Source: Strigamia acuminata
Taxonomy: Eukaryota > Arthropoda > Chilopoda > Geophilomorpha > Linotaeniidae
Assembly (NCBI GenBank): GCA_949358305.1
Contig: OX442314.1
Location: 49,298,581-49,362,580 of the forward strand
Direction: 5' to 3'
DNA length: 64,000 nt
Part shown: positions 41,642-53,100 of the stretch, piece by piece
Layout: each line of letters begins with the position of its first letter
How positions within the stretch are numbered: position 1 is the stretch's first letter
Notes under the pieces: generated by a model
The model's database searches: none
The model's input: the letters and a program-made list of their open reading frames with translations, nothing else
Told to the model about the DNA's origin: nothing
Position numbers and translations under genes: made by a program

Positions 41642-42095
41642 TTGTCCTATTATCGTGGATACCAGTGTAAAGTCTCTCCTTCCGAAATATATTTAATGAG
41701 AATGGGCAAAGGAAACACGCATAGTTTCTACCGTTTATTCGTACACACGAACTCAAACTCATTCTGGAATTCCAGTTGTCATAGTTACATTGAAACCTCT
41801 CATAACATTGTTAATCAATTAACAATTATATCTCGTACAATGACATCAAACTTATCAATTTTACCGTTAAACATAACACCACTTGCAGCATATCAAGACT
41901 TGTGGTTCCAGCAAGATGGTGTACCACCACATTATGCAATCACTGTGCGTGAATGGCCGAACCATACATTTCCTGATCAATGGATTGGAAGAGGTGGACC
42001 TGTAAATTGACCACCAAGATCTTCTTATCTCACACCATTAGACTTTTTCTTGTGGAGAAACATTAAAGACAAAGTGTGTTTATTGGAATAATAAA
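41642..42095 (+). pseudogene. Mariner-type transposase C-terminal remnant
   Basis: Reads WFQQDGVPPHYAITVREWPN, FPDQWIGRGGPVN, then a TGA where Trp is expected, then PPRSSYLTPLDFFLWRNIKD. This is the DDxD mariner family common in insects. The third catalytic Asp (SPDLTP in the family) is Tyr here, and the stop confirms inactivity. No terminal repeats were found. Confidence 0.8.
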
Positions 42096-42504
42096 AGTTA
42101 AATAAAACAATGTCTTCAAACAGACATTTAATTGATCACACTAATTTATTTAAATAAAGTTAAACAGAAATCCAAACGACAAAAGTAATGTTAGAAAATT
42201 TACAAAAATATTACCGATTTGGATTAAAAATGATCCATTTATGACAGAATTCTGATCTGTTGGGGCACAAAACTGTGATAGTACGTGCAAAAATGGCTCG
42301 TGGTAAGAATATACACCAACATTTTTTTTAATATACCGGTACGTCAAATCACTACAAACAGCGTTATCGACACGTTAAAAATATGTGAATATCGAAATAA
42401 ATTGCCAATTACAAAATCGGTTACGATTTCATAACGATTACCTTCAAATGAACGAATCAACAACAGTTTGGACACGTATATAAACCCCGAAACTAAACCA
42501 GAAT
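42096..42504. other. No supported gene; isolated TATATAAA
   Basis: AT-rich spacer. A CGTATATAAACCC element near 42,474-42,486 looks like a core promoter, but no convincing frame follows; the foldback repeat begins about 25 bp later. Confidence 0.3.
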
Positions 42505-42740
42505 ATCATTCCAAGTCTGTACTTGGATTTAAATTATTCGTGACTTCATTCGGTTCTGGGGGATCGTTTTTCCTCGTAGAGTTGTCGCACGTGTATTCAT
42601 TCCACCAACACGGAATGAAAACACGTGCGACAATCCGACGAGTAAAATTACGATCTTCCAGAACCGAATGACGAAAATGTATTTTCGAATGAAACTACGG
42701 AAGTCACGAATAACTTAAATCCAAGTACGGATTCTTGTGT
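42505..42740. repeat. Imperfect foldback repeat of about 230 bp
   Basis: Arms starting CCAAGTCTGTACTTGGATTT and ending AAATCCAAGTACGGATTCTTG mirror each other, with matching inner blocks TTCGTGACTTC/GAAGTCACGAA, CATTCGGTTCTGG/CCAGAACCGAATG, TTGTCGCACGTGT/ACACGTGCGACAA and ATTCC/GGAAT around the centre near 42,605. Several indels break the pairing. No flanking duplication recognised. Confidence 0.75.
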
Positions 42741-43254
42741 TTGAAGAAGCGATAGTAAGAATTTTTAACAATTTTAACTGCAAAATTTCAATAACAATAG
42801 TGTGTTTATTTCTTCGTGGTCCACATCTGACCGTTTGGAATTTGGGTCTAGTAACTCGGTTATCGGGTCTGGTAAGTTAGTCGACATGACAAAATAAGGA
42901 ATTGAAAGAAAGAAAAAAAATGTAAATAAGACCACACAGAAATAAAAAATGTCGTTTCCAATGACTATTCCAAAGTTGTCAATTACAAGAGTAATTATAA
43001 ACGTAATTGTAAATAAGTTTTACATCGTTGGAGGATTCGTCCTGTATGTGGCTGCTGGCTGGCGACAGAAAGATTCTTTCTTACAAGATTTATTAAATAT
43101 CATTATTTTTTTCCAATTTTTTTTTTATTTAAAAAATTCATATTGCCGAGATTTTTTTAATGAAATATTCATTTTTCTGCGATTTACTGTTAAATCTATT
43201 TTTCTTTGAAGAAATTTAACTGATTTTTTTGTTTTACAAAAAAATTAAAATCGT

Positions 43255-43297
43255 TTGAGCAACGTTTTACGAACGTATTTATTTCGGGTTATATAAA
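43255..43297 (+). promoter_or_regulatory. TATA box with AACGTT motifs for the 178-aa gene
   Basis: TATATAAA at 43290-43297, preceded within 35 bp by CAACGTTTTACGAACGTATT. An initiator-like AACAGT near 43,320 is about 30 bp downstream. Confidence 0.6.
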
Positions 43298-43354
43298 TGA
43301 CCAATGACGGAACATTTTAACAGTAATCTCTTGACAGTTCCACCAGCACACTCG

Positions 43355-43891
43355 ATGAATCCAGAAATGAATGAATTACACGATGAAAACGAGAACAACG
43401 CACCGGCTCTTCGAGAAGAAGATTTTTACGCGGACGAAAACAAACAGAAATTTCTTTTAGTGTGGGTAAAAGATGAAAATCCAGAACAAACAGTGATCGC
43501 AACCGCCACCGATACACCAATCGAACAAATCGTGGTAAAAAACAATGTAGGAGTGCGGAGAACTACTCGTGGAGCCGCCAATGTGGCAGCCAAAGCGATT
43601 AACGAACATCAGAGAGTGAAACGCATGAAGAATGCGAAAGCGAATCGAGATAGCAAAAGGGGCGCAGTTCGGACCGACGAGGAAGTGTTTCAAGAAGTCG
43701 CAAGGGATTGGTTGAAAAAAGAAAAATTGTATACCGAAAAGGTAAAAACGAGGGAAACTTTGCAAAGGGAACTTGAATATTTGAATAAGGTGAACGAAAA
43801 TATTAGTAAATTCTCATCACTGACTACAAAAGTGATGATGATACCTGGAATTGAATTTGTCTCGGCTCCTTTCGTTAATAATCTTAAATAA
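43355..43891 (+). CDS. Intronless basic, coiled-coil-tailed protein of unknown function (178 aa)
   Basis: The frame opens at 43,304, but that ATG lies only 7 bp after the TATA box, upstream of the expected start of transcription. The Met at 43,355 is therefore chosen. Acidic N-terminus (MNELHDENENN), basic middle (GVRRTTRGAANVAAKA, RVKRMKNAKANRDSKRGAVR), then a charged helix (EKVKTRETLQRELEYLNKVN) able to form a coiled coil. No domain recognised; composition suits a nuclear or chromatin protein, which is only a guess. A poly(A) signal AATAAA follows at 43,902. Confidence 0.65.
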   Translation: MNPEMNELHDENENNAPALREEDFYADENKQKFLLVWVKDENPEQTVIATATDTPIEQIVVKNNVGVRRTTRGAANVAAKAINEHQRVKRMKNAKANRDSKRGAVRTDEEVFQEVARDWLKKEKLYTEKVKTRETLQRELEYLNKVNENISKFSSLTTKVMMIPGIEFVSAPFVNNLK

Positions 43892-44154
43892 TAATATATG
43901 TAATAAAATTAATTCGTACTTTTTCAACATTTTTGCACCAAAAGCGTCCCATTGGTGCTTCCCTGTGATGAAACGCATTGTTTGTGTTTTGTGTAACATT
44001 TTTTATTGTTTGATTTAGGGATCCGGATGAAGTAAATTTGCGTTAAATTCTACCCTACCGGATTGATTTTCAATTTTAATAAAAATAAGTAATTTCGACC
44101 TTAGTTATTTCGACTTTAGTATGATTGTGAGCGTTATACGTTAAGTAGTGTAAT

Positions 44155-44418
44155 TCACTTTGACAAATGACACCGAGAAGAATTCTTGGTTATACATTTC
44201 TTTGTTTGTTTTAACTTTGCAATTTCTTTACACAGCTGATATTTATACGTGTCAACCTTAGATTTCACTTTTTCCCTCGTGTTATTAATGAGCACAGAAC
44301 GACACAAACTCGAATCCGAGTCTTTCTCCTCACTAAGCTTGTTTCTACTTATTCGTAGTATTCTGTTTCCAGACATGATTCTCTTATTAAGACTATCAAT
44401 TTTTTCAACGTTACTCAT
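44155..44418 (-). CDS. Small coiled-coil protein, paralogue A (87 aa)
   Basis: ATG at 44,418 starts MSNVEKIDSLNKRIMSGNRI. Shared with the gene at 44,710: EKIDSLNKRI.SGN..LRIS, DSDSSLCRSVLI.NT and K.KVD.YK.QL.KEIAKLK. The C-terminus is extended by about 19 residues (QTKKCITKN...). Single exon. A TATAAATG element about 55 bp upstream and an AACGACGT just after it replace the ACGTT pair of its paralogue. Family unknown. Confidence 0.65.
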   Translation of the reverse strand: MSNVEKIDSLNKRIMSGNRILRISRNKLSEEKDSDSSLCRSVLINNTREKVKSKVDTYKYQLCKEIAKLKQTKKCITKNSSRCHLSK

Positions 44419-44470
44419 TCTGGCAGGTGCTAAATGTCAATGTGATCTTCATCTGTACGTCGTTCTAACA

Positions 44471-44478
44471 TTTATAAA
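44471..44478 (-). promoter_or_regulatory. TATA element of paralogue A
   Basis: TTTTTATAAATG on the reverse strand. The surrounding CGTCGTTCTAACATTTATAAAAATCAATT aligns with CGTCGCTCCAACGTTTGTAAAAATCAATT upstream of paralogue B, in two blocks of shared bases. Confidence 0.45.
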
Positions 44479-44709
44479 AATCAATTCATCCTTTTATTTT
44501 CCACAACTTCCGGTTTGTTTTAACTTCCGGTTTGTGCAATTTGGAAAAAACGCACTCTGGCGGCGATTTGAAGCACCAATATTCAAGCCTTTTTCCAAAG
44601 ATTTGGTTTTTAATCTATTTATTTGCATCAGGAAATTAGAAATCATGTTCGATGCGAGCGGTTGATATTTTAGTTGAAGTATCGAATTCTTTTTGATGTA
44701 TTGCTCCGT

Positions 44710-44916
44710 TTATTTGAGCTTTGCAATTTCCTTGCGCAGCTGTTGTTTATATTTGTCCACCTTGCTTTGCACATTTTCCGTCGTGTTACTAATTAACACC
44801 GAACGACACAAACTCGAGTCGGAATTCTCTTCTTCCTTGGTTTGACTAATCCGTAGTACTTTATTACCGGACGAGATTCTTTTATTAAGACTATCGATTT
44901 TCTCGATGTTGCTCAT
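44710..44916 (-). CDS. Small coiled-coil protein, paralogue B (68 aa)
   Basis: ATG at 44,916 starts MSNIEKIDSLNKRISSGNKV and ends KYKQQLRKEIAKLK. About 60% identical to paralogue A over the shared length, same orientation, about 290 bp apart, so a tandem duplication. Heptad-like hydrophobics suggest an alpha-helical coil; polar middle with DSDSS-type serines. Single exon. Function unknown; both copies staying open while the DNA diverges argues they are real genes. Confidence 0.7.
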   Translation of the reverse strand: MSNIEKIDSLNKRISSGNKVLRISQTKEEENSDSSLCRSVLISNTTENVQSKVDKYKQQLRKEIAKLK

Positions 44917-44957
44917 TCTGTCTGATGCTAAATGTGATCTTTATTTACTAGCAATTG

Positions 44958-45021
44958 TATTTATACAATATTTACGGCACGTCGTTCCAACGTTTGTAAA
45001 CGTCGCTCCAACGTTTGTAAA
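44958..45021 (-). promoter_or_regulatory. TATA box and tandem ACGTT repeat for paralogue B
   Basis: TATAAATA at 44,958-44,965 (reverse strand). Upstream is a 21-bp unit CGTCGYTCCAACGTTTGTAAA (plus strand) repeated twice in tandem at 44,980-45,021, giving two AACGTTGG and ACGTTTAC-type motifs. Confidence 0.6.
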
Positions 45022-45542
45022 AATCAATTAATTGATCAAGAACTAAAAATGATCCTGCAAAATCTGTCACACGAAAACGAGAAATATTTATTGGAAAATG
45101 TAAAAATAAAAAATAATGTATCATTTTATTATTTATTTAATTATTTACATCGGAACATGGAGGTGAGAAGAAGATAACCACTTCCGCCACAATGCTCAAC
45201 GTCTGTGAGATGACGTCACTAAATCTCAAGTCGACTCGACAACACCGAGTATCTTCGGGCCGATAACTTCCTCTAAAATCCTCCGGCTTCAACACACTCG
45301 CCACCAGAGTACCGGCAATCGCAATCGCGTGTTTAATGCCCGCCAAGTGCTGCTTGTAAACCTCTTATCGCACACCAAACGGGAAATCGGAAACGGTAAC
45401 GGTAATCGAAATTCCCGCGCCATTACTGCGTCATCAACCCAACAGCCAATCAACAACGGTTGGCAAATTTCTCATTGGAGGAATTGTCCTTTTCCTAGCT
45501 ATCTAGCCAAAGATTCTTTCTACCTCCAGAACGAGTTGCAAA
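45022..45542. other. Spacer upstream of MRPL3
   Basis: No convincing gene. The part near 45,190-45,420 is less AT-rich and includes open frames on both strands (45,137-45,346 reverse reads HAIAIAGTLVASVLKPEDF), which may be an unrecognised coding piece. Below the evidence needed to call it. Confidence 0.3.
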
Positions 45543-48500
45543 ATGGCGCTGTCCGGTCTTAACGTGCGAAGCCTGATCTCGAGGACGGTCGCGACAATCT
45601 CGCTCACTTTAACGAACCAATCATTCCGTCAATGTCCAAGGTTAAAATCATAATTCTCCACTTCCAAAAACACCAATAAACATTCCATTTTATACTTTCT
45701 AACACAGAATCCTCGCCGGCTGCCTCCAAACCAGAGATTCGCACTTCAAACGAAGGAAAACGTACCCGAGTACGTGGTGGAGCAAAAGAAAACTCGAATA
45801 CGTCGATCAGGATTTGACCAGAGAGAACATCGATTTTTTGCGCGACCAAATCGGCGATGAGTTTGCACCCGCGCACGTCGGCGACCAGAACAGTCCGCTA
45901 AAAGAGCCGCCCTGGCCGAGAGGAAAATGGGAACCAGGGTATAAGATAATAAAAATAATAATAAAAATCTAACGAAACACATTGGAATTAGGGTTTGGTG
46001 AGAAATCACGGTACCGGGAACCGGGAAATTTGAGAAAAACCGGTTCCATCAAAAATTCGTGGCTGAAACGTCATTTTCGTCATCGAAAAGTTACATTTTG
46101 TTACGTTTCAATGATGAAAATGGTTATTTTTGACGAAAAACAGCCAGTTTTACCATGGTAAATAGCTAAAAATGGTTATTTTGACTAAAAATGGCTGAAA
46201 ATGGCCTTTTTTTTACCATGAAAATGGCTGTAAATGGCTAAAGATGGCCATTTTCCGTTGCCTTTCACCTGATTTTTTTTTGTCTCGGGAGTACCTGCCA
46301 TTTTGGTACCGGGAACACAGAAACCCTAATTGGAATGTGTGAATGGAATAATTAATTTTCTGTTTAAATGTTTAGTTGCTATCGCGTGGGTGTGATTGCG
46401 AGAAAAATCGGGATTTATCCGATGTGGACAAAAACTGGACAGCGGCTACTCACTACCGTGTTGCAGGTGCTGGATAATCACGTGATTCGATATGTTCCGC
46501 CGGAAGTGCACGCGTTGGATCAGTTTGGGAAGAAGTTCAAGGGAGAGTTGGGATGCGCTGTCGTGGGAGCCGAAGCGGCGGACCCGCAGTTGGTGCGAAT
46601 GAGAGAAACGTGATGTTTTGGATTTTTTTTTTATTTGTTTGATTTGTTTTGTAGTTCACGGATGCTTATAACGGGTTGTTTAAAAATTCGGGTGTTCAGA
46701 CGAAGAGGAAACTGACGAAGTTCATGCTTTCGCCGAATGCGGCGATTCAGCCCGGTACGCCGCTTACGGTTAATCATTTTCGGGTGGGAGATCATGTTGA
46801 TGTGTGGGGGAAAACGTGAGTGGTGTTTAGGGTCGCCAATCATTTCGTCGCCAGTTTCGCTTGGTTTTGCTTTTTTTTCGCACTTTTTTCATATTTTTTT
46901 CATATTTTTTTGCATTTTTTACATTTTTTTTCACATTTTCTCGCTTTTTTCCCCATCTTTCTTCCATTTTTTCGCTTTTTTTTCATTTTCGCCAAAATTT
47001 TTTCTTATTTTTTCCAATTTTTTTTAAAAATTTCGCGCATTTCTTCGTATTTTTCCATAAATTTTTCCATAAATTTTTCCACAAATTTTTCCACAAATTT
47101 TTCCACAAATTTTCCGCATTTTTTCACATTTTATCGCATTTCTTTCCCATTTTTCTCCCATTTTTTCCCATTTATTCCTCATATTTTCCAATTTTTTTTC
47201 CAAATTTCCAAATTTTTTCCATTTTTTACTCGTCGTTACCCCTTCTTTCACTCTGTTTTGTATTGAGTGACCCAGTTGAGGGGCGGTAAGTGCAAACTGA
47301 GCAAAAGACTTGGCCCCTTGCATTATTAAAAAACCAAGACGACTGAGGCAACGAAATGATCGGCGACGAAACAAATCAACTTTGTCCCATTTCCAAAAAT
47401 CACCATATTAATATTTATTTCCGTTTACAGCATAGGTCATGGCTTTCAAGGGGTAGTAAAAAGATGGGGGTTTAAAGGAGGACCAAAGACTCACGGCTGT
47501 ACCAAATCTCACCGCAGACCTGGTTGCATCGGTGCAGGCCGGGTAAGATTCCCTAACCATCAGCCATTCGCTGTTAATGTTTCAATCTAAACAAATCTAG
47601 ACCGGGCGAGTGTGGAGAGGGAAAAAAATGCCGGGACACATGGGCCAGGAACGACGGATTTTGCATGGTCTTAAGGTAGACAAATAAAATTACCATAAAG
47701 GTGGAAACTCAAGGGAGCGGGTAAAATTTAAAAGCTTGCTATTACAGTCAAAGCTGCGTAGCCCGGACATAGGACGGGTCCTAGAAACTTGTCCGGACTA
47801 AAAGGCTGTCCGGATGGGAGAGGGGATTTAGTATTGCTGGGAATAGGTTGGGACAAAATCAGGACCTCCAAAATGTCCGGTCCACACAGCTGTCCGGTCG
47901 GTGCTATGTCCGGGCTACGCAGCTTTGACTGTACTTGATAAAGCGGCTAAAAACTCGCCCGCTTGAGCAAACACGAGCTCGCGTTTTTATTCAAAGCTTT
48001 GTTTTGAAGCGAGCGTGTACTCACCTGCTCCGATCAAACCGAGTTTAATTTACCAGCTTCAAGCTTGCCGGTTTTGGTCGTGTGACTTTGACAGCCAATC
48101 GGAATCGTGAGGAAATTCTTGGAGGAGATTTTGGCGGGAATTTCGGGCTAGCTAGCTTGAGTTTGCCGGTTAAGCTGGTAAGCTAAAAGCGGGTCAAGTG
48201 AGCTTGTAAATGACTCCCTCTTTAAACTCGTACTAGCAAGCTTTGGAATTTTACCCGCTCCCTTGCGTTTCCACCTTAAGTCTCTTCGGATTGTTTTCAA
48301 ATAGTGATTTAATTACAGATCTGGAGGATTAATACCAAGTATAACGTGATGTATGTGCACGGACCGGCGGTTCCGGGTCACAATCACGCGTATGTGTATG
48401 TTATGGATTCACGACTTAAAACCAAGTATGTTGTAGTTACCGTAGGCCTGTGCGATTATTTTCCCAAGCGAATGTAAATGCGATATGTCAATTTTATTAC

Positions 48501-48828
48501 AATAATTAATATAATCGCGTTAACTGAACGTAATTATCGCAATATATATCGCAAAATTACGATACATCGTTTGCGATACGAATATGCGATACACAAATTC
48601 AGAAATCGCGCAGGCTCAGATGTAATAATTTCAATGCAACAATTCGGTTTACTATATTGCAGGCAACCAGTGGAGCCACCTTTTCCCACACATTATTTGG
48701 ACGACATCAAGGAGCCTTTGCAGGAAGAATATTACGACGAAGAATTGCACCCTTTTGGTGCGCCGACAGTGACGTTCCCTGAAGATGAACAAGATGCCAA
48801 AGCGGCCGTGAAAAGTAAAAAGCGATAG
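45543..48828 (+). CDS. MRPL3: Mitochondrial large-subunit ribosomal protein uL3m
   Basis: Eight exons: 45543-45640, 45708-45938, 46376-46592, 46655-46815, 47431-47542, 47601-47675, 48319-48425, 48663-48828; all GT-AG, total 1,167 nt, 388 aa. Recognised by the uL3 wording: [98 protein letters not shown], and the tail [12 protein letters not shown] matching vertebrate MRPL3. The N-terminus is Arg/Ser/Thr-rich without acidic residues ([20 protein letters not shown]), a mitochondrial targeting signal. ATG in an AAAATGGCG context. Acts in the matrix in the large mitoribosomal subunit. ATTAAA at 48,869 is a likely poly(A) signal. Introns 4 and 6 carry repeats. Confidence 0.95.
46862..47240. repeat. 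T-rich simple sequence in MRPL3 intron 4
   Basis: Dense TTTTTTC[AG]C/ATTTTTTCC units, including five neighbouring AAATTTTTCCA(T/C)A repeats at 47,052-47,110. It can be read as Phe/His/Ser-rich peptide in several frames, which is an artefact. Confidence 0.8.
47699..48276. mobile_element. PIF/Harbinger-type MITE in MRPL3 intron 6
   Basis: Terminal inverted repeats of about 42 bp starting AGGTGGAAAC and carrying CAAGGGAGCGGGTAAAATT, with three mismatches, flanked by TAA on both sides (47696-47698, 48277-48279). Shares the AGGTGG start with the MITE at 19,824. Internal paired blocks (AAGCTTGCT...) extend the foldback. Confidence 0.85.
47745..47931. mobile_element. pogo/Tigger-like MITE nested in the Harbinger MITE
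   Basis: 187 bp with 28-bp perfect inverted ends starting CAGTCAAAGCTGCGTAGCCC and a TA on both sides (47743-47744, 47932-47933). CAGT termini and TA duplication fit the pogo branch of Tc1/mariner. Internal TGTCCGG motifs are repeated several times. Confidence 0.85.
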
Positions 48829-50163
48829 CGATAGGAAAGAAAATTAGAGGTTTTTATTGTAACGAGAAATTAAAAGTACTGTTGAGTATACAATTTGATC
48901 GTTTGTTTTTTATTTTTAGTAAAGCACGGGTGAATTTAAAAGCTGTAATTAGTGCGCGGGGCGTTGTAATAGAAGAAAATTTGAATTTATTTTAGGGAAA
49001 ATTTAGTAAAATTTGACTTTTCTAAGGAAAAATTTAGTAAAATTTGACTTTTTTTAGGGAAAATTTAGTGAAGTTCGAATTTTCTTAGTAAAATTTGAAT
49101 TTTCTTAGTAAAATTTGAATTTCCTTAGTGAAATTTGGTTTTCCTTAGTGAAATTTGAACTTTCTTAGGGAAAATTTAGTGAAATTTGAATTTTTAAGGA
49201 AAGATTTAGTGAAATTTGAATTTATTTAAGGGAAATTTTAGTGAAATTGGAATTTTGTTACGGAAAATTTCAGGGAAATTTGAATTTGTGATGAAAAATT
49301 GAGTTTTTACGTGACATTTTGATGGAATTTTCCTATTTGCATAACAAGAAAATGCTGGTCTCCATTATATTGCTAGAATTGAATAAAGTGCGGGGGAGGG
49401 AATTTATTTTGCTAATACTGCGCGGGCGCACAATTAAAGTAAATACGATATTTCATTTACACACAGGGCAAGGCAGGGTGTTTCAAACAACTTGCATCAC
49501 TGTTTTTAATTCATCAAAACTAAGGAATTACATTGAATTTCATGTTAATTTCATGTTGAGTGTACTACATTAGACACAAAGTTCCAATCGAAACGACGAA
49601 AAAACCAATTGGATTGTCCCAACAGATGATGAATATCCCTAATCCAATGATCCATTCCCTAAACTGGAATTAGAACATCGAAAATGAAGAGGTTGATCGC
49701 TCGCAAGCAGAAAACAAGTCCAGAACAAGCAGACACTCGGGAGCCGACACCGACTCATCGAAACCAACAGCCAGAAAGCCGAGACGACGTCATACCAACA
49801 TGGCGGGCGAGAGTCGTGTGCAGAACAAATTTCATGCTTCGTGCTTTCAAATAACTCGGTTTCTACTTTCCTGTTGTGATATTATTAATTAATTGGCCGT
49901 TTATTAAGTGTTTGTTTGTAAGATTTGATTAAAATTTATGTTTTTTGTTTTAGGTGTTGCAACAGGAAATAAAAATAGAAGCGTGACTTTTCCTCTGCAA
50001 TATATGAAGTGACGTTTGGTCAGCCAATCACACGGTGGTAAATAAAAGTCGACTGATGATTTGAACCGGATTGTTTTACTACGTGCAATAAATAGGGAGA
50101 CGAGCACTTAGAGGAATGTAGCGAAAAGACTTTTCACACGTTTTGCGGATTTGAAGTTTTGAA
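48829..50163. other. Spacer between MRPL3 and the SLC26 gene, with a diverged array
   Basis: From about 48,990 to 49,300 there are some ten diverged copies of a TTAGTGAAATTTGAATTTTC unit of variable length. A 60-bp less AT-rich stretch near 49,684-49,850 contains an AACATGGCGGGCG motif and small frames; it may be promoter or a missed first exon. No supported gene. Confidence 0.5.
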
Positions 50164-53100
50164 ATGACTAATTCAGGTAAAAAGTGTTTATATTTTTTAA
50201 TTAAATTGCTTCTTTTACAAGTTCAGTTTCATCAATATGTGTTACTTCATTTTGAGAGGTTTTATTTATTTATTTTTAAAGTGGTTTGAAGGAAATGCAA
50301 AATGTTGTTTTCGAGTACGGTATATGGTACAATCTTTTGCGAACAATAATTGAGAATTATTTGACATGTAAAATTACATGCAGTCAGGGACGGATTTAGT
50401 AAAAAGGTTTAAAGGAGTAGCCGTTTTGGTTAATTTTTGCCCACAAAAAATAGAATTTTGCTTAAAAATGAATGATTTTGGTCTAAAAATGATGATTTTG
50501 GCCTAAAAATGAATGATTCTGATCTAAAAATGAATTATTTTGGCCTAAAAATGAATGATTTTGGCCTAAAAATGAATGATTCTGATCTAAAAATGAATTA
50601 TTTTGGCCTAAAAATGAATAATTTTGTTCTAAAAATGATTGATTTTGGCCTAAAAATGTTGATTTTGGCCTTAAAATGAATGATTCTGACCTGAAAATAA
50701 TTTCTTTGTTGTCTAAAAATAATTTCTTTGTTGTCTAAAAATTATTTTTTTGCTGTCTAAAAATGATTTTTTTTGTTGTCTAAAAATGATTTTTTTTGAG
50801 TTTAAAAATGATTTTTTTTTGTCTTAAAATGTTGTCTAAAACTGAACATATTTCACCAAAAAATGAATGCTTTTTGCATGAAACTGAATATGTTTTCTCA
50901 AATAATGAATGTTTTTTGTCCAAAAATAAATGTTTTTGGCATAAGAATAGTAAACGTTTTTGACTTGTTCAGTTAAAAATCAATTTTCTAAAAATGACAT
51001 TTTTCCATTGCTCAAGGGGGTGGCCATGAATATGCCAGTAACAACTTTAAATGCTTAAATTATTTAAAGTGTTATTTATAAATATAGTTGCAACATTTTT
51101 AATTTGTGCGATAATTTTTTAAACCAACTTTAGAAACGATCTTATTTTGTTGTGCAAAAAAACCTGCTGTTTGAATTGACACAACGATCAAATAACTTGT
51201 GAAATGAAACAGGTTTTATGAAGATGCAAATAGAAATTCCCCTAATTGATTTAATGTTTTCTAAATTCACATATGCTGTTAGCTAACATTTGCAGAGTTA
51301 TCATTATCTAATAATGATTCAAAGAAATCTAATTGCTGCAATTTTATGACACAAAATAATGGAGAATAATTATCCAATGAATAATAATATAAAATAAAAT
51401 AACTACAATTTGTTACGTGGGAATTTGTTTGGAAATAGGCGAAGTTGCGCTCAAGTTTGCAGGGAATTGAAGCAGCAAGTTAGGCCTTGCTGCAAGGTAA
51501 CCCAACAACCAAGGCGATAACACGGTGAATGCACAATCGTTATACAATCATATCAATCCCAAACTGTGTGTTTTCTGTGTTGTTCTTAATCGTGAATGGT
51601 GTCCAAAAACTTGGTGACCAACTGCCAAAATATTAATTAATTTTTAATTAATTAAAGTATTTTTATACTTCTAAACCTGATGTGTAGAAAGTCTAATAAA
51701 ACGGTTATGTCCGTCTGTCCGTCCGTCCGCGTAATATGACGTCATTTCCGGAAGCAGACATCTATATCGCGCATATATTGCGCTTTTGCGACTTCGGCGT
51801 CTACATCGCGCATTTGCGACGAGTTAAATTCAACATTCAGTTCGGTCCCGAATGTGTTTTTCCTTGCTACAATTCTAGAAGGGGTTTAGAAGTCTAATAT
51901 GTAATACGTCAATGCATTACAGATGTTTACTTGTTATCTTGTGTTATTAGGTGATTCGATATGCGAAAACATTAAAAAGAAGTTTGTAATAAGAAGTGAA
52001 GCGAACAAAAAGGTGTTTGAAAAAGTAAGAGTATGCTGCAGCAAGCAAACACCAAAGCGGCGCATACCCATCATCCAATCCCTCAAGAAGTATACGGCAA
52101 ATGACTTGCTTCGAGATGCATTGGCGGGAATAACTGTTGGAATGACAATCATTCCTCAAGCCATGATCTTTGCCAATGTAGCGCATGTTCCTGTACAGGT
52201 AATAAAAATGATACACAGTTCACTTTAATTATTTTTTCTGACAATTTTATTTAATTTTTATTTCTATAAAAATAATAAATGGAAATTTCTTCGCTCATTG
52301 ATACTGTTTCTACGTTGTTTTTGTGCATTTAGTATGGCCTGTATTCATCCATCATGGGTTGTTTTGTGTATAGTATATTTGGCACGGTGAAAGAAATCAA
52401 TGTCGGACCATCGCCACAAATGGATTTGCTAATTGCAAGACATTCCTTCAAGGGTGGACCTGAATATACAGTTTTGCTATGCTTTCTTAGTGGTTGTGTC
52501 GAAGTTTTATTTGCTCTGCTTAATCTAGGTGATTGATTATTACTTTTTGTAATGGTGAACTAGTGTTTATATTTTATTTGTAGGTTTTCTGCTCGACTTT
52601 ATTTCTGCGCCGGTTGTGGCTGGGTTTTCATCAGCGGCAGCGGTTATGATTACGGGTAATCAGATGAAAGTAAGAATTGAAAATATTGGGGAAATATACA
52701 GCGTGTTCTAAAAGTCTGGTTCCCTCCAAATGTTTCCTGAGCAATTGTATCTAGGCCAACTTTGATGAAGCAATCGTATAGGAAGTTGGGTGAGAGCAAT
52801 CCAATGATTTCATCAAATTTGACCTTAAGTAGTTGATAACTGTATAGAACTCAATCAAATGTCGTGCAGAACTCTGTCTAGCTGCCGAAGGACAACACAT
52901 CGAACAACTACTTAAGTGATACCTAGAAACCAACTACCAACCCATCCAACCACACTCCATCCCATCCAATCATTAACCTGGTGATCCATAATATGCACGA
53001 TATTTGTACGGGCGACAGGGTGCGACATGTAAGAATAATTCTTACACGCGATGTTGCGCATATGAATAGCGCTGCCATGTGTTACTGCGATATCACGCGT

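Noticed and set aside
43304-43354. Upstream ATG of the 178-aa gene
   Set aside because: It lies 7 bp after the TATA box, before the expected transcription start.
45137-45346. Small reverse-strand frame upstream of MRPL3
   Set aside because: Possible coding wording, but no recognisable domain, start context or promoter.
46861-47289. 140-codon Phe/His-rich frames
   Set aside because: Low-complexity T-rich intron sequence, open in several frames at once.
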